From an uncultured Collinsella sp. (GTDB lineage: Bacteria > Actinomycetota > Coriobacteriia > Coriobacteriales > Coriobacteriaceae): a stretch of DNA of 14,930 nt. Made by a program: the position numbers and the translations under genes. The notes beneath the pieces are model-generated. The model ran no database searches, was not told the DNA's origin, and saw nothing but the letters and a program-made list of their open reading frames with translations. The stretch is from assembly GCA_900550355.1 (NCBI GenBank), contig URRT01000033.1, positions 1 through 14,930 of the forward strand, in the 5' to 3' direction. Below, piece after piece: positions 1-7,264 of the stretch (position 1 is the first letter of the stretch; every line of letters begins with the position of its first letter).

Positions 1-21
1 TATCGTCGATGGGTGGCGTCG

Positions 22-2250
22 CTAGAAGTTGGCGTCGTTGAGTTGTTCGCTCTCGAGGCCGTCGAGCTGTTGCTCGGGCGTATCGGCGATGCTCTCGAGC
101 AGCTCGGTGGGATCGACGTTCATACTCTTGCCGGCTTCGTTGCCGTTGACCAGGTCGTCCGAGAAGATGTCGACTTCCATTTCCTCGGCCTCTTCGATCA
201 GGATCTCGAGCGGCACCTGGGTGCGTACAAGTTTGACGGCCGGACGCATGCGGGCAAAGAGCGGTACGTACTCAATGATGATGGCCGAGTTCTCGAGACC
301 ATACCAACGTGCCGGGCTTCCGCAGGCGCGGCGGACGGCGTACTTGATGGCCATCACACGGTGGTCGTTGCGGTTGATGTCCGTTTCGGGGGCAAGCATC
401 TTGCGCAGCATGCAAAAACGGAAGTCGCCCACGTTGCCGCGTGTCTCGTAGATAGAGTAGGTGTGATGCTGCGGCGGCAACTCACCCGATGCCATCAGGT
501 CGCCAACGATCTGGCGCAGGTAGGCGTTGATGCGCTGATTGACCTTAAAGCCCAGGTCCAAGCGCACGCGGAACAGGAAGTCTGTGCCAAAGGTCTCAAC
601 GGAATACTCGTGCGTATAGGGCTCGTCGGTAACGTGCACGTTGATGAACCAGTATGCCTTGGCGCGCTTGGGATGCTTGTCCAGGATGGAATAGAGCACG
701 TCTCGGTCGAGCGTGAGCGGGTCGGGGCTGTTGGTAAGGAACACCAGATTGTCGGCGAGCACGGGGTAGGTCTCGTCGTTGCGCAGGCGGTTGAGCTGAT
801 CGATGTACTTGGAGACGGGCAGCAGGATCGTCTGCGTGCGCTCGATGGCGGTGCCGCGGCGCCACACATACATAAGGCCAAACAGCAGCGAGGCCAAGAA
901 GATCATGACGTAGCCGCCGTCAAAGAACATGGTGAGGCACGAGGCGAAGAAGCACAGCTCAATGGCACCAAAGAGCAGGGCGAAGACGCAGGCACCCAGC
1001 CTGTGCTTGAGGATGCCGGCGATGTAGCTCGTCAAAAGCGTCGTGGTCATGAGCATGGTTACGGTAATGGCGAGGCCGTAGGCGCTCTCCATGCGCTCGG
1101 AGTTTTGGAACAGCAGCACGATGAAGATGCAGCCGACCCACATGATGTTGTTGACGAGCGGAATATAGAGCTGCCCCTTGGTGTCGCTGGGGTAGTGGAT
1201 GCGCAGATGCGGCATAAGGTTGAGACGCGTTGCCTCGGATACCAGCGAGAACGAGCCGGTGATGAGCGCCTGCGAGGCAATGATGGCCGCCACGGCCGAA
1301 AGCACGATGGCAAAGGGGCGCAGGGGCTCAGGGAGCATCATATAGAACGGGTTGACGATATCCATCGCGAGCATCTGGGGGTTGGAGTTATTGGCGAGCA
1401 GCCAAGCGCCTTGACCCAGATAGTTGAGGATAAGGGCCGCCTTAACAAACGGCCAGGATGCATAGATGTTGGCCTTGCCAACGTGGCCCATATCCGAGTA
1501 GAGGGCCTCGGCGCCGGTCGTCGACAGAAAGACAAAGCCGAGCACCATAATGCCCGAGTGGTTGATGGGCGAGAACAGGAACATGATGCCGCGGATGGGG
1601 TTGAGCGCGCGCAAGATGGACAGGTTGCCGAGCATGTTGAACAGGCCGGCGCCTGCCAGGAACAGGAACCACAGCGTCATGAGCGGGCCGAACAGCTTAC
1701 CGATTGACGAGGTGCCAGCGCGCTGCATGGCAAACAGGCCGCAGATAATGATGATGGTAATAATGATGACGTTAGTTTGCCCGTCACCCAACAGCGCGTG
1801 GCCCCACTCGATGGTGCGCAGACCCTCGATGGCTGTGGTGACCGTGACAGCGGGGGTGAGGATGCCGTCGGCGAGCAGCGGCGCAACGCCGATCATGGCG
1901 GGGAGAATCAGCCATGGCGCCACCTTGCGCACGAGGCTGAACAGGGCGAAGATGCCGCCTTCGTTGTGGTTGTCGGCCTTCATGGCGATTACCACGTACT
2001 TGACCGTGGTCACGAGCGTCATGGTCCAGATGACGAGCGAAAGCGCACCCAGGATCATGTCCTCGCTGACGGTACCGATGCCGCCGTTGTTGGCGACGAT
2101 TGATTTCATGGTGTACATGGGGCTCGTGCCGATGTCGCCATAGACGACGCCGAGCGTTACGAGCAGCATGCCAGCGGAGAGGGGGATGGCTCCGTGCCCG
2201 CCTTGCCCGCGCTGGTCTTGGAGGTTTGCCTCCAGTTTGTTGTGTGCCAC
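22..2250 (-). CDS. kup: Kup-type potassium uptake transporter
   Basis: Membrane protein that imports K+, probably with protons, as known for the Kup/HAK/KT family. With the chosen start it has 742 residues. The family signature GDIGTSPMY lies near residues 38-46, followed by NEGGIFALFSL and DGILTPAVTV. About 12 hydrophobic segments fill the first ~450 residues, and a long hydrophilic cytoplasmic C-terminus ends in an acidic tail. It is longer than E. coli Kup (about 620 residues) because of that tail. I chose the GTG at 2250 because AAGGGAG (2256-2262, minus strand) sits 5 nt upstream. The in-frame ATG at 2268 would add six residues but has no good ribosome site. The DMT exporter gene lies upstream on the same strand with a 150-bp gap, so separate transcription is likely; a minus-strand TATAAA (2306-2311) is a weak -10 candidate. 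Family assignment is firm; the exact start is inferred. Confidence 0.93.
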   Translation of the reverse strand: MAHNKLEANLQDQRGQGGHGAIPLSAGMLLVTLGVVYGDIGTSPMYTMKSIVANNGGIGTVSEDMILGALSLVIWTMTLVTTVKYVVIAMKADNHNEGGIFALFSLVRKVAPWLILPAMIGVAPLLADGILTPAVTVTTAIEGLRTIEWGHALLGDGQTNVIIITIIIICGLFAMQRAGTSSIGKLFGPLMTLWFLFLAGAGLFNMLGNLSILRALNPIRGIMFLFSPINHSGIMVLGFVFLSTTGAEALYSDMGHVGKANIYASWPFVKAALILNYLGQGAWLLANNSNPQMLAMDIVNPFYMMLPEPLRPFAIVLSAVAAIIASQALITGSFSLVSEATRLNLMPHLRIHYPSDTKGQLYIPLVNNIMWVGCIFIVLLFQNSERMESAYGLAITVTMLMTTTLLTSYIAGILKHRLGACVFALLFGAIELCFFASCLTMFFDGGYVMIFLASLLFGLMYVWRRGTAIERTQTILLPVSKYIDQLNRLRNDETYPVLADNLVFLTNSPDPLTLDRDVLYSILDKHPKRAKAYWFINVHVTDEPYTHEYSVETFGTDFLFRVRLDLGFKVNQRINAYLRQIVGDLMASGELPPQHHTYSIYETRGNVGDFRFCMLRKMLAPETDINRNDHRVMAIKYAVRRACGSPARWYGLENSAIIIEYVPLFARMRPAVKLVRTQVPLEILIEEAEEMEVDIFSDDLVNGNEAGKSMNVDPTELLESIADTPEQQLDGLESEQLNDANF

Positions 2251-2349
2251 GAGGACTCCCTTAGACATCCGGTTATCTGTCTAGGACAAAAAACTTTATG
2301 CCGTCTTTATACATACAAGAGCAGTTTGGCACATCGGGTTATTTTAGAC

Positions 2350-2373
2350 AATAATCCTCAGCTGGGGATTATT
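2350..2373 (-). terminator. A/T-rich hairpin between the DMT and kup genes
   Basis: Arms AATAATCCTC (2350-2359) and GGGGATTATT (2364-2373) pair over 10 bp with one T-G wobble and an AGCT loop. The hairpin lies 34 bp past the stop of the minus-strand exporter gene and upstream of kup. It has no proper U-tract on either strand (GTCTAAAAT follows on the minus strand). It may therefore be a weak terminator or a protein-binding dyad in the kup promoter region. Confidence 0.4.
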
Positions 2374-2406
2374 TATCTATGCAGGTAGCATTTCAAAGCA
2401 GGGCTT

Positions 2407-3318
2407 TTAAGCACGTGCTGTCTGGGCGATGCCAGCCTTGGCGTTTGCGCGTTTGCCGGCGAGTTCGCAAAAAATCGCGCCGCCGATGATAAGCGCGGCG
2501 CCCATCAGGCGGACCGGTGTTATGGCTTCACCCAAAAGGGCGGCCGAGAACACGACCGCCGAAAGCGGCTCGAGGTAGCCGACGACAGCGACGGTCTGGA
2601 CGGGCAGCTTGGCGACGGCGCTAAAGTAGAGCAGGCAACCGATGCCGGTGTTGACGACGCCGAGCATAGCGACGGCGCGCCAATCAATACTGGCGGCGAT
2701 ACCGGCGGACAGGAATGAGGGAGCGCCCTGCGTGATGAGCGTGAGGACCAGTGCGGTCACAAAGGCGGCGCACACCTGGAGCGTGGAGTTCTCGAGGCCC
2801 TCGATGTGCGGCGCACCCTTGCTAGCGATGACCATCAATGCATAGCAGAAGGCCGAGGCGATTCCACAGACGATGCCCGCAATGGGCATATTGCCGCCTA
2901 GACCTTGCGCTGCAATGAGAAAAGCACCGCAGGCGACGGCGACAAAGCCGGCGATTTTGCCGCCGGTCAGCTTTTCGCCAAAGATGAGCGGGGAGAGCGC
3001 CATGACAATGATGGGGCCGCAGTAGTACAGCAGCGAGGATACGCCGACGCCGATCGTCTGGTAGGCGCGGAACAGAAAAATCCAGCTGGCGCCCAGCGCA
3101 GCTCCCGAGAGGAGGAGGGCCGCGGCTTCGCGGGGACGAGATGGCGCCTGCAACTTATGGTGTTGGGTAGTGGCGAGGATGGTTATAAGCGAGAGAGCGC
3201 CCAAAAACGTGCGCAGCAGCACGATATCGGAGCTCGGCAGTGCGATAGCTGCGGCGATGATGCCGTTAGAGCCAAACAACAGTAACGCTGCTAAGTATGT
3301 AAACAGTCCGTTGTTCAT
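2407..3318 (-). CDS. EamA/DMT-superfamily transporter
   Basis: Inner-membrane metabolite exporter or permease of the drug/metabolite transporter (DMT) superfamily, 303 residues. The protein is almost entirely hydrophobic, with about ten membrane segments in two EamA-like halves (roughly residues 5-140 and 150-285). Family-typical stretches include LRTFLGALSL near residue 35, SSLLYYCGPI in the first half and VVGYLEPLSAVVFSALLGE-like sequence in the second half, where the conserved LEPL...GE pattern is clear. The short basic tail contains GKRANAKAG. The ATG at 3318 follows GAGGGG about 10 nt upstream. It is divergent from a LysR regulator, with an inverted-repeat operator between them, so this exporter is the probable target of that regulator. 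Substrate is not predictable; amino acids or their analogues are common for the family. Confidence 0.9.
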   Translation of the reverse strand: MNNGLFTYLAALLLFGSNGIIAAAIALPSSDIVLLRTFLGALSLITILATTQHHKLQAPSRPREAAALLLSGAALGASWIFLFRAYQTIGVGVSSLLYYCGPIIVMALSPLIFGEKLTGGKIAGFVAVACGAFLIAAQGLGGNMPIAGIVCGIASAFCYALMVIASKGAPHIEGLENSTLQVCAAFVTALVLTLITQGAPSFLSAGIAASIDWRAVAMLGVVNTGIGCLLYFSAVAKLPVQTVAVVGYLEPLSAVVFSAALLGEAITPVRLMGAALIIGGAIFCELAGKRANAKAGIAQTARA

Positions 3319-3341
3319 GCGCTGACATCCCCTCTATATCC

Positions 3342-3364
3342 GAACATGTTCACTATGGGTGAAC
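3342..3364. promoter_or_regulatory. LysR-type operator between divergent genes
   Basis: Two overlapping dyads are visible. GAACATGTTC (3342-3351) is a perfect 10-bp palindrome. GTTCAC-N5-GTGAAC (3348-3364) is a perfect 6+6 dyad that fits the T-N11-A pattern known for LysR-family binding sites. Three GAAC half-sites are thus packed into 23 bp. The position, midway between the divergent exporter (start 3318) and LysR gene (start 3437), suits autoregulation plus control of the exporter. Function is inferred. Confidence 0.6.
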
Positions 3365-3385
3365 TGGCTTTAGAAGAAAAGCGAA

Positions 3386-3391
3386 TATAAT
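3386..3391 (+). promoter_or_regulatory. -10 box for the first LysR gene
   Basis: A perfect TATAAT lies 45 bp before the GTG start. No good -35 box sits at 16-18 bp upstream; that position lies just at the edge of the GTGAAC operator half-site. This fits a promoter repressed or modulated by the regulator itself. Confidence 0.5.
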
Positions 3392-3436
3392 GCATGGAAA
3401 ACATGACAAAAACTCATGCAAGGGTGGGGACGTGCC

Positions 3437-4294
3437 GTGGAGACCAATATCCAAAAGATGCAGGTGCTGCTGGAGACGGTGCGCGCCGGAAGCTTTACGC
3501 GTGCTGCCGAGCGCCTGAGCTATTCGCAGTCGGGCGTGAGCCGTATGGTGGCCGATCTTGAGGCCGACTGGGGTTTTAAGGTGCTCGACCGCAGTCGCGA
3601 GGGCGTGGCTCTTTCTGCCGACGGGCGGCAGGTCATGCCGGCTGTCGAGGCGCTCTGCGAGGAATTCACTCGCTTGCAGCGACGGGTGGATGAGATGCGT
3701 GGACTCATGCGCGGCAAAATCTGCATCGGTACGTTTTCGAGTGTGGCGACCCACGTGCTGCCGCCGGTGATTGCGCGCTTTCGCGCCGATCATCCGGACG
3801 TCGATTATGAGTTGCTGATGGGCGATTACTCAGAGATTGAACAATGGGTGGCGGAAGGTCGCTGCGACCTGGGCTTTATTCCGCGCGAGCCACGCGGCGC
3901 CGGCATGGCGTCGCGACCGTTGGTGCAAGACGAGCTGATGGCCGTGGTGCCAGCGGACTCCTCGCTTGCCACCGCGGAGGTCGTTTCCCTTGCCGATTTG
4001 GCCAACGAGCAGTTTATCCTGCTGGAACGCGGTAGCGACGACGAGATTACGCCGCTGTTTCGCCGCGCGGGTCTGGCGGTGCGCTCTAAGCTGTCGACCT
4101 GGGATGACTATGCGATTATGGCTATGGTCGAGGACGGCCTGGGCGTTAGCATTCTTCCCGCGCTCATCTTGCGTCGCTGTCAGTTCGATGTTGCCGTGCG
4201 TCCGCTCGAGGGACATCCTCATCGGCAGATCAATGCGATATATCGAACGGCCGATGTTTCGCTTGCCGCCGCCCGTTTCCTCGAATACCTCTAA
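3437..4294 (+). CDS. LysR-family transcriptional regulator (first)
   Basis: DNA-binding regulator of 285 residues. An N-terminal winged helix-turn-helix spans about residues 1-62: MQVLLETVRAGSFTRAAERL is followed by the recognition helix around SQSGVSRMVADLE. A linker helix leads to a periplasmic-binding-protein-like effector domain from about residue 92 (GKICIGTFSSVATHVLPPVI), with GLGVSILPALIL in the second lobe. I chose GTG at 3437 because GGGTGGGG precedes it and the protein then begins METNIQKM, typical of the family; an in-frame ATG at 3416 would add seven residues with no better ribosome site. It is divergent from the DMT exporter gene, and a T-N11-A dyad lies between them, so it most likely controls that exporter and itself. 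The effector is unknown. Confidence 0.92.
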   Translation: METNIQKMQVLLETVRAGSFTRAAERLSYSQSGVSRMVADLEADWGFKVLDRSREGVALSADGRQVMPAVEALCEEFTRLQRRVDEMRGLMRGKICIGTFSSVATHVLPPVIARFRADHPDVDYELLMGDYSEIEQWVAEGRCDLGFIPREPRGAGMASRPLVQDELMAVVPADSSLATAEVVSLADLANEQFILLERGSDDEITPLFRRAGLAVRSKLSTWDDYAIMAMVEDGLGVSILPALILRRCQFDVAVRPLEGHPHRQINAIYRTADVSLAAARFLEYL

Positions 4295-4308
4295 ACGTGT
4301 GCGCGTCA

Positions 4309-4325
4309 TTGCCCACTTTGGGCAA
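4309..4325 (+). terminator. Short hairpin after the first LysR gene
   Basis: TTGCCCA (4309-4315) and TGGGCAA (4319-4325) pair perfectly over 7 bp with a CTT loop, 14 bp past the LysR stop. No U-tract follows, so termination would be weak. It could also be a regulatory dyad. Confidence 0.35.
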
Positions 4326-4354
4326 ATCTCAGAGTCTGGTGCATTTTCTTATGA

Positions 4355-4435
4355 AATTGAACTTTCGAATGAGGTGCCGCGTTATACTGCTGCCTAAATT
4401 GAACCTTGGTTCAATTCGTATTCTATAAATTGAAC
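4355..4435 (+). promoter_or_regulatory. Promoter with AATTGAAC operator array
   Basis: AATTGAAC occurs in direct orientation at 4355-4362, 4397-4404 and 4428-4435. An inverted copy, GTTCAATT, lies at 4409-4416. The two central copies form a perfect dyad with 9-bp arms and a 2-bp centre (4397-4416). Spacings of 42 and 31 bp are close to four and three DNA turns, placing the sites on one helix face. TATACT (4383-4388) and TATAAA (4424-4429) are possible -10 boxes, with TTGAAC as -35 box at 4357 or 4399, although spacers of 19-20 bp are long. Because the half-site overlaps the -35 boxes, binding would likely repress. The obvious ligand is the XRE domain encoded just downstream (inference). Confidence 0.6.
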
Positions 4436-4456
4436 TTTGCCAGCAAGGAGGTTCTA

Positions 4457-5977
4457 GTGGCCCAAGAGACGTTTAGCGATCGCCTGCGACAGACTATGTC
4501 CGATCGCGACGTTCGCCAGTCGGACGTAATCCGCGCATCGGAGATGCTCGGCAAAAAACTCGGCAAGAGTCAGATGAGCCAATATGTGAGCGGCAAGACG
4601 ATCCCGCGGCGCGATGTGGCTGAGCTGCTCGCCCGTATTTTGGAGGTCGATGTTACCTGGCTGCTTGCCGGCGACGCCGATCAAGGCGAGGCATCATCAC
4701 CCCGCAACGATTCCAAGCCCGAACCCCATCCCTCAGCTCAAATTGCAAGGAGCACCACCATGCGTACTTTTTCTAAATCCACCAAGCTCGATAACGTCCT
4801 GTATGACGTGCGCGGTCCCGTCGTCGACGAGGCTGCCCGTATGGAGGACGAGGGCGAGCGCATCCTCAAGCTCAATATCGGCAACCCGGCGCCCTTCGGT
4901 TTCCGCACGCCCGACGAGGTCATCAAGGACATGCGCCAGCAGCTGCCCGACTGCGAAGGCTATTCCAACTCGCGCGGCTTGTTCTCCGCGCGCAAGGCGA
5001 TCATGCAGTATTCGCAGATCAAGGGCCTGCCCAACGTTCAGATGGAGCATATCTACACGGGCAACGGCGTGTCCGAGCTCATTCAGCTTTCGATGAACGC
5101 GCTGCTCGACAATGGCGACGAGATTCTGATCCCCAGCCCTGACTATCCGCTCTGGACGGCGTGCGCAACCCTTGCCGGCGGTCATCCCGTACACTATCTG
5201 TGCGATGAGCAGGCGGATTGGTATCCCGACCTGGAGGATATGGAGTCCAAGATCACGAGCGCGACCAAGGCCCTCGTCATCATCAACCCCAACAACCCCA
5301 CGGGTTCCGTCTATCCGCGCGAGGTGCTCGAGGGCATCGTCGAGGTTGCACGCAGGCATCAGCTGATGATCTTTGCCGATGAGATCTACGACCGCCTGTG
5401 CATGGACGGCTACGAGCACGTCTCGATTGCCTCGCTCGCCCCCGACCTGCCCTGCGTTACCTTTAGTGGCCTTTCCAAGTCGCACATGATTGCGGGCTAT
5501 CGTATTGGCTGGATGGTGCTCTCGGGCAACCAGCGCTGCATGAGCGACTTCATCATGGGCATCAACATGCTTTCCAACATGCGCCTGTGCTCCAACGTGC
5601 CGGCTCAGTCGATCGTTCAGACGGCACTCGGTGGTCATCAGTCCGTTAACGACTACATCCGTCCCGGCGGCCGTGTCTACGAGCAGCGCAACTTTGTGTA
5701 TGAGGCACTCAGCAAGATTGACGGCATCTCGGTAGTTAAGCCGCGTGCGGCGTTCTACATCTTCCCCAAGATGGATGTGAAGAAGTTCAACATCACCGAT
5801 GACGAGCAGTTCGCCCTTGACCTGCTGCACGAGAAGAAGATCCTGATCACGCGTGGCGGCGGCTTCAACTGGGCTGAGCCCGACCACTTCCGTATCGTGT
5901 ACCTGCCGCGCATGGAAGTACTCAAAGAGTCCCTCGAAGACCTCGCCGACTTCTTCGATCACTACCGCCAGGCGTAA
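4457..5977 (+). CDS. alaA: XRE helix-turn-helix fused to AlaA-like alanine aminotransferase
   Basis: A 506-residue fusion. Residues about 5-72 are an XRE/Cro-type helix-turn-helix (FSDRLRQTMSDRDVRQSDVI, then SQMSQYVSGKTIPRRDVAELLA and a VTWLLAG end). A polar linker spans about 73-101. Residues 102-506 form a fold-type I PLP aminotransferase closely resembling E. coli AlaA, which makes alanine from pyruvate using glutamate. Visible landmarks are LNIGNPAPFGF (139-149), GNGVSELI, NNPTG (279-283), ADEIYD with Asp308, SGLSK with the PLP lysine Lys341, and AGYRIGW with Arg349. GTG at 4457 is chosen because AAGGAGG lies 5 nt upstream. The upstream ATG at 4406 sits inside the operator dyad. A second ribosome site and ATG at 4760 would yield the enzyme alone, 405 residues, matching AlaA length. 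Enzyme identity is strong by recall; the regulatory role is inferred. Confidence 0.9.
   Translation: MAQETFSDRLRQTMSDRDVRQSDVIRASEMLGKKLGKSQMSQYVSGKTIPRRDVAELLARILEVDVTWLLAGDADQGEASSPRNDSKPEPHPSAQIARSTTMRTFSKSTKLDNVLYDVRGPVVDEAARMEDEGERILKLNIGNPAPFGFRTPDEVIKDMRQQLPDCEGYSNSRGLFSARKAIMQYSQIKGLPNVQMEHIYTGNGVSELIQLSMNALLDNGDEILIPSPDYPLWTACATLAGGHPVHYLCDEQADWYPDLEDMESKITSATKALVIINPNNPTGSVYPREVLEGIVEVARRHQLMIFADEIYDRLCMDGYEHVSIASLAPDLPCVTFSGLSKSHMIAGYRIGWMVLSGNQRCMSDFIMGINMLSNMRLCSNVPAQSIVQTALGGHQSVNDYIRPGGRVYEQRNFVYEALSKIDGISVVKPRAAFYIFPKMDVKKFNITDDEQFALDLLHEKKILITRGGGFNWAEPDHFRIVYLPRMEVLKESLEDLADFFDHYRQA
4747..4762 (+). promoter_or_regulatory. Internal ribosome site and start for the stand-alone aminotransferase
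   Basis: AAGGAG (4747-4752) is followed after 7 nt by an in-frame ATG (4760-4762), codon 102 of the fusion. The start falls exactly at the junction between the polar linker and the AlaA domain. The site looks like a normal gene start retained inside the fusion, allowing both a DNA-binding and a plain enzyme form. Confidence 0.65.
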
Positions 5978-5998
5978 CGGCAAAGGTAGCCTGTAATG

Positions 5999-6036
5999 AA
6001 ACGGTCGGCCCGCAACGGATGCGGGCCGACCGTTTT
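5999..6036 (+). terminator. Strong rho-independent terminator after the XRE-AlaA gene
   Basis: A perfect 16-bp stem (5999-6014 with 6020-6035) encloses the loop ACGGA. The GC-rich core GGTCGGCCCGCA is followed by TTTTCTGTCT. It lies 21 bp after the stop codon. The A/U base of the stem allows weaker function on the opposite strand too. Confidence 0.93.
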
Positions 6037-6105
6037 CTGTCTAAGCCCGTGCTGTTAGCGCTTGTCTCGTTGAGCGGGCGAGGTTCGCGTGTGAGCGGTA
6101 AGTTC

Positions 6106-6142
6106 TATTCCAAAATGGAATACAGTAGGCTTAAGCTGGAAT
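6106..6142 (+). promoter_or_regulatory. LysR-type binding dyad plus repeated half-site
   Basis: TATTCCA-AAA-TGGAATA (6106-6122) is a perfect dyad with 7-bp arms that contains a T-N11-A match (6108-6120). A second TGGAAT lies at 6137-6142, exactly 21 bp, or two helical turns, after the first. The dyad centre is about 64 bp before the predicted transcription start, the usual place of the LysR recognition site; the extra half-site falls near -35, the usual activation site. The best candidate binder is the LysR gene at the end of this operon (inference). Confidence 0.55.
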
Positions 6143-6171
6143 TGATGTCCGGGTACCTGCTTTTCTAGAAT
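6142..6171 (+). promoter_or_regulatory. Promoter of the amidohydrolase-PTS operon
   Basis: TTGATG (6142-6147) and TAGAAT (6166-6171) are spaced by 18 bp, giving a predicted start near 6178 and a leader of about 26 nt. Both boxes are imperfect, as expected for an activator-dependent promoter. The -35 box overlaps the second TGGAAT half-site by one base. Confidence 0.5.
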
Positions 6172-6203
6172 GTTTTCAACAAGATGAAAGGCGGTTCCAA
6201 CCA

Positions 6204-7238
6204 ATGATTATCGATGCAAATTCCTACTGGTTCGACGAGCACATCTTTCATGACGAGACGCTCTGCGAACAGTTTTTGGCCGAGGTACCCCGCGCCTATG
6301 ACACCGAAGGCTATCTGACCATGAATTCCGCCGGCAAACGACAGATCGTGATCGAGATGCCTGCCGGTTCTCCGGGTCTTAACTACATTGAGGGCGACTA
6401 CACCCTCGAGAAGCGCTTGGCCGATATGGATGAGGCGGGGGTCGACAAGGCGATCCTCAAGCTCCCCGGCTGCCACGAGTGGATGTCGCTCGAGATGTGC
6501 CGGCGTTTCAACGACGGTATGGCTGCTGACGCGAAGGCGTCAAATGGCCGTCTGATTCCGCTTGTCGCCGTGCCGCCCTTTGGCACCAAAGCGAATTTGG
6601 AGGAGCTCGACCGCAGGCTCGACGATGGTTTTGCGGGCGTGCAGCTCTGCGCTCACTACGGCAAGCGCTATCTCGACGACCAGGTTTTCTCGAGCTTTTT
6701 CGAGCACCTGAACGAACGCCATGTCACCGTTTACGTGCACCATGTTCCCGTGCCAGTCGAGAACGAGTCGCTTCTCGCGTACGACAACCTTCGCCGCTCT
6801 TATGGCCGCTGCGTCGACCAAACTACGGCGATCGGCCGAGAGATCTTTGGTGATTTCTTTGAGCGCTATCCCAATATCAAGATGGTCCACTCCATGCTCG
6901 GCGGCGCATACTTTGCGTTCAAGGAGATGCTGCTGCCTCATGGCCCCAAGCGCCCTGATGCTTCTGGCCGTTTTCAGGTCGATACCGAGACCGTTTCCAG
7001 GCACCTCGAGAACAACATCTATTTTGACATGTCCCATGCCCAGCCTTGGGGCAAGACACTCCTCGCCTGCGCGGTTGACGTGCTGGGTGCAGACCATATT
7101 GTTTTTGGCACGAGCTATCCCGTTAAACGCGAGTGGCTCACCGAGGGTGTCGCCTGCGTTCGCGCTGCAAATCTGAGCGATACAGACAGCGACCTTGTGC
7201 TTGGCGGTACGGCGCAGCAACTGTACGGTGTCGAGTGA
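6204..7238 (+). CDS. Amidohydrolase-2-like TIM-barrel protein with altered metal site
   Basis: A 344-residue cytoplasmic protein with the layout of the amidohydrolase-2/ACMSD-type barrel (hydrolases and decarboxylases). There is no signal peptide. Landmarks are the strand-1 start MIIDANSYW; LADMDEAGVDKAIL (72-85); GFAGVQL (142-148); VYVHHVPV with His179/180; FFERYPNIKMVHSMLGG with His229; and the strand-8 motif FGTSYP (301-306). In typical members strand 1 carries D-x-H-x-H and strand 8 carries FGxDYP. Here these are Asp4-Ala-Asn6-Ser-Tyr8 and Ser304, so the two strand-1 histidines and the strand-8 aspartate are missing while the middle histidines remain. The ATG at 6204 has only a weak upstream AAAGG. 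It is first in the operon, 26 bp before the next gene. Fold assignment is good; activity and substrate are unknown. Confidence 0.85.
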   Translation: MIIDANSYWFDEHIFHDETLCEQFLAEVPRAYDTEGYLTMNSAGKRQIVIEMPAGSPGLNYIEGDYTLEKRLADMDEAGVDKAILKLPGCHEWMSLEMCRRFNDGMAADAKASNGRLIPLVAVPPFGTKANLEELDRRLDDGFAGVQLCAHYGKRYLDDQVFSSFFEHLNERHVTVYVHHVPVPVENESLLAYDNLRRSYGRCVDQTTAIGREIFGDFFERYPNIKMVHSMLGGAYFAFKEMLLPHGPKRPDASGRFQVDTETVSRHLENNIYFDMSHAQPWGKTLLACAVDVLGADHIVFGTSYPVKREWLTEGVACVRAANLSDTDSDLVLGGTAQQLYGVE

Positions 7239-7264
7239 GCGGCAATCAGAGGGGAGTATCTGCC

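Noticed and set aside
13..1707. A 564-codon open frame on the plus strand opposite kup
   Set aside because: It lies entirely antisense to the Kup gene, has His/Gln/Asp-rich low-complexity composition and no recognisable domain; long antisense frames are expected in GC-rich codon use.
4733..5983. A 416-codon minus-strand frame opposite the aminotransferase
   Set aside because: It mirrors the codon structure of the AlaA domain, shows no domain and has no ribosome site; the plus-strand product is clear.
7133..7264. Upstream extension of the first ceramidase-like frame
   Set aside because: It overlaps the amidohydrolase gene in another frame, and the ATG at 7265 has a clear GGGGAG site.
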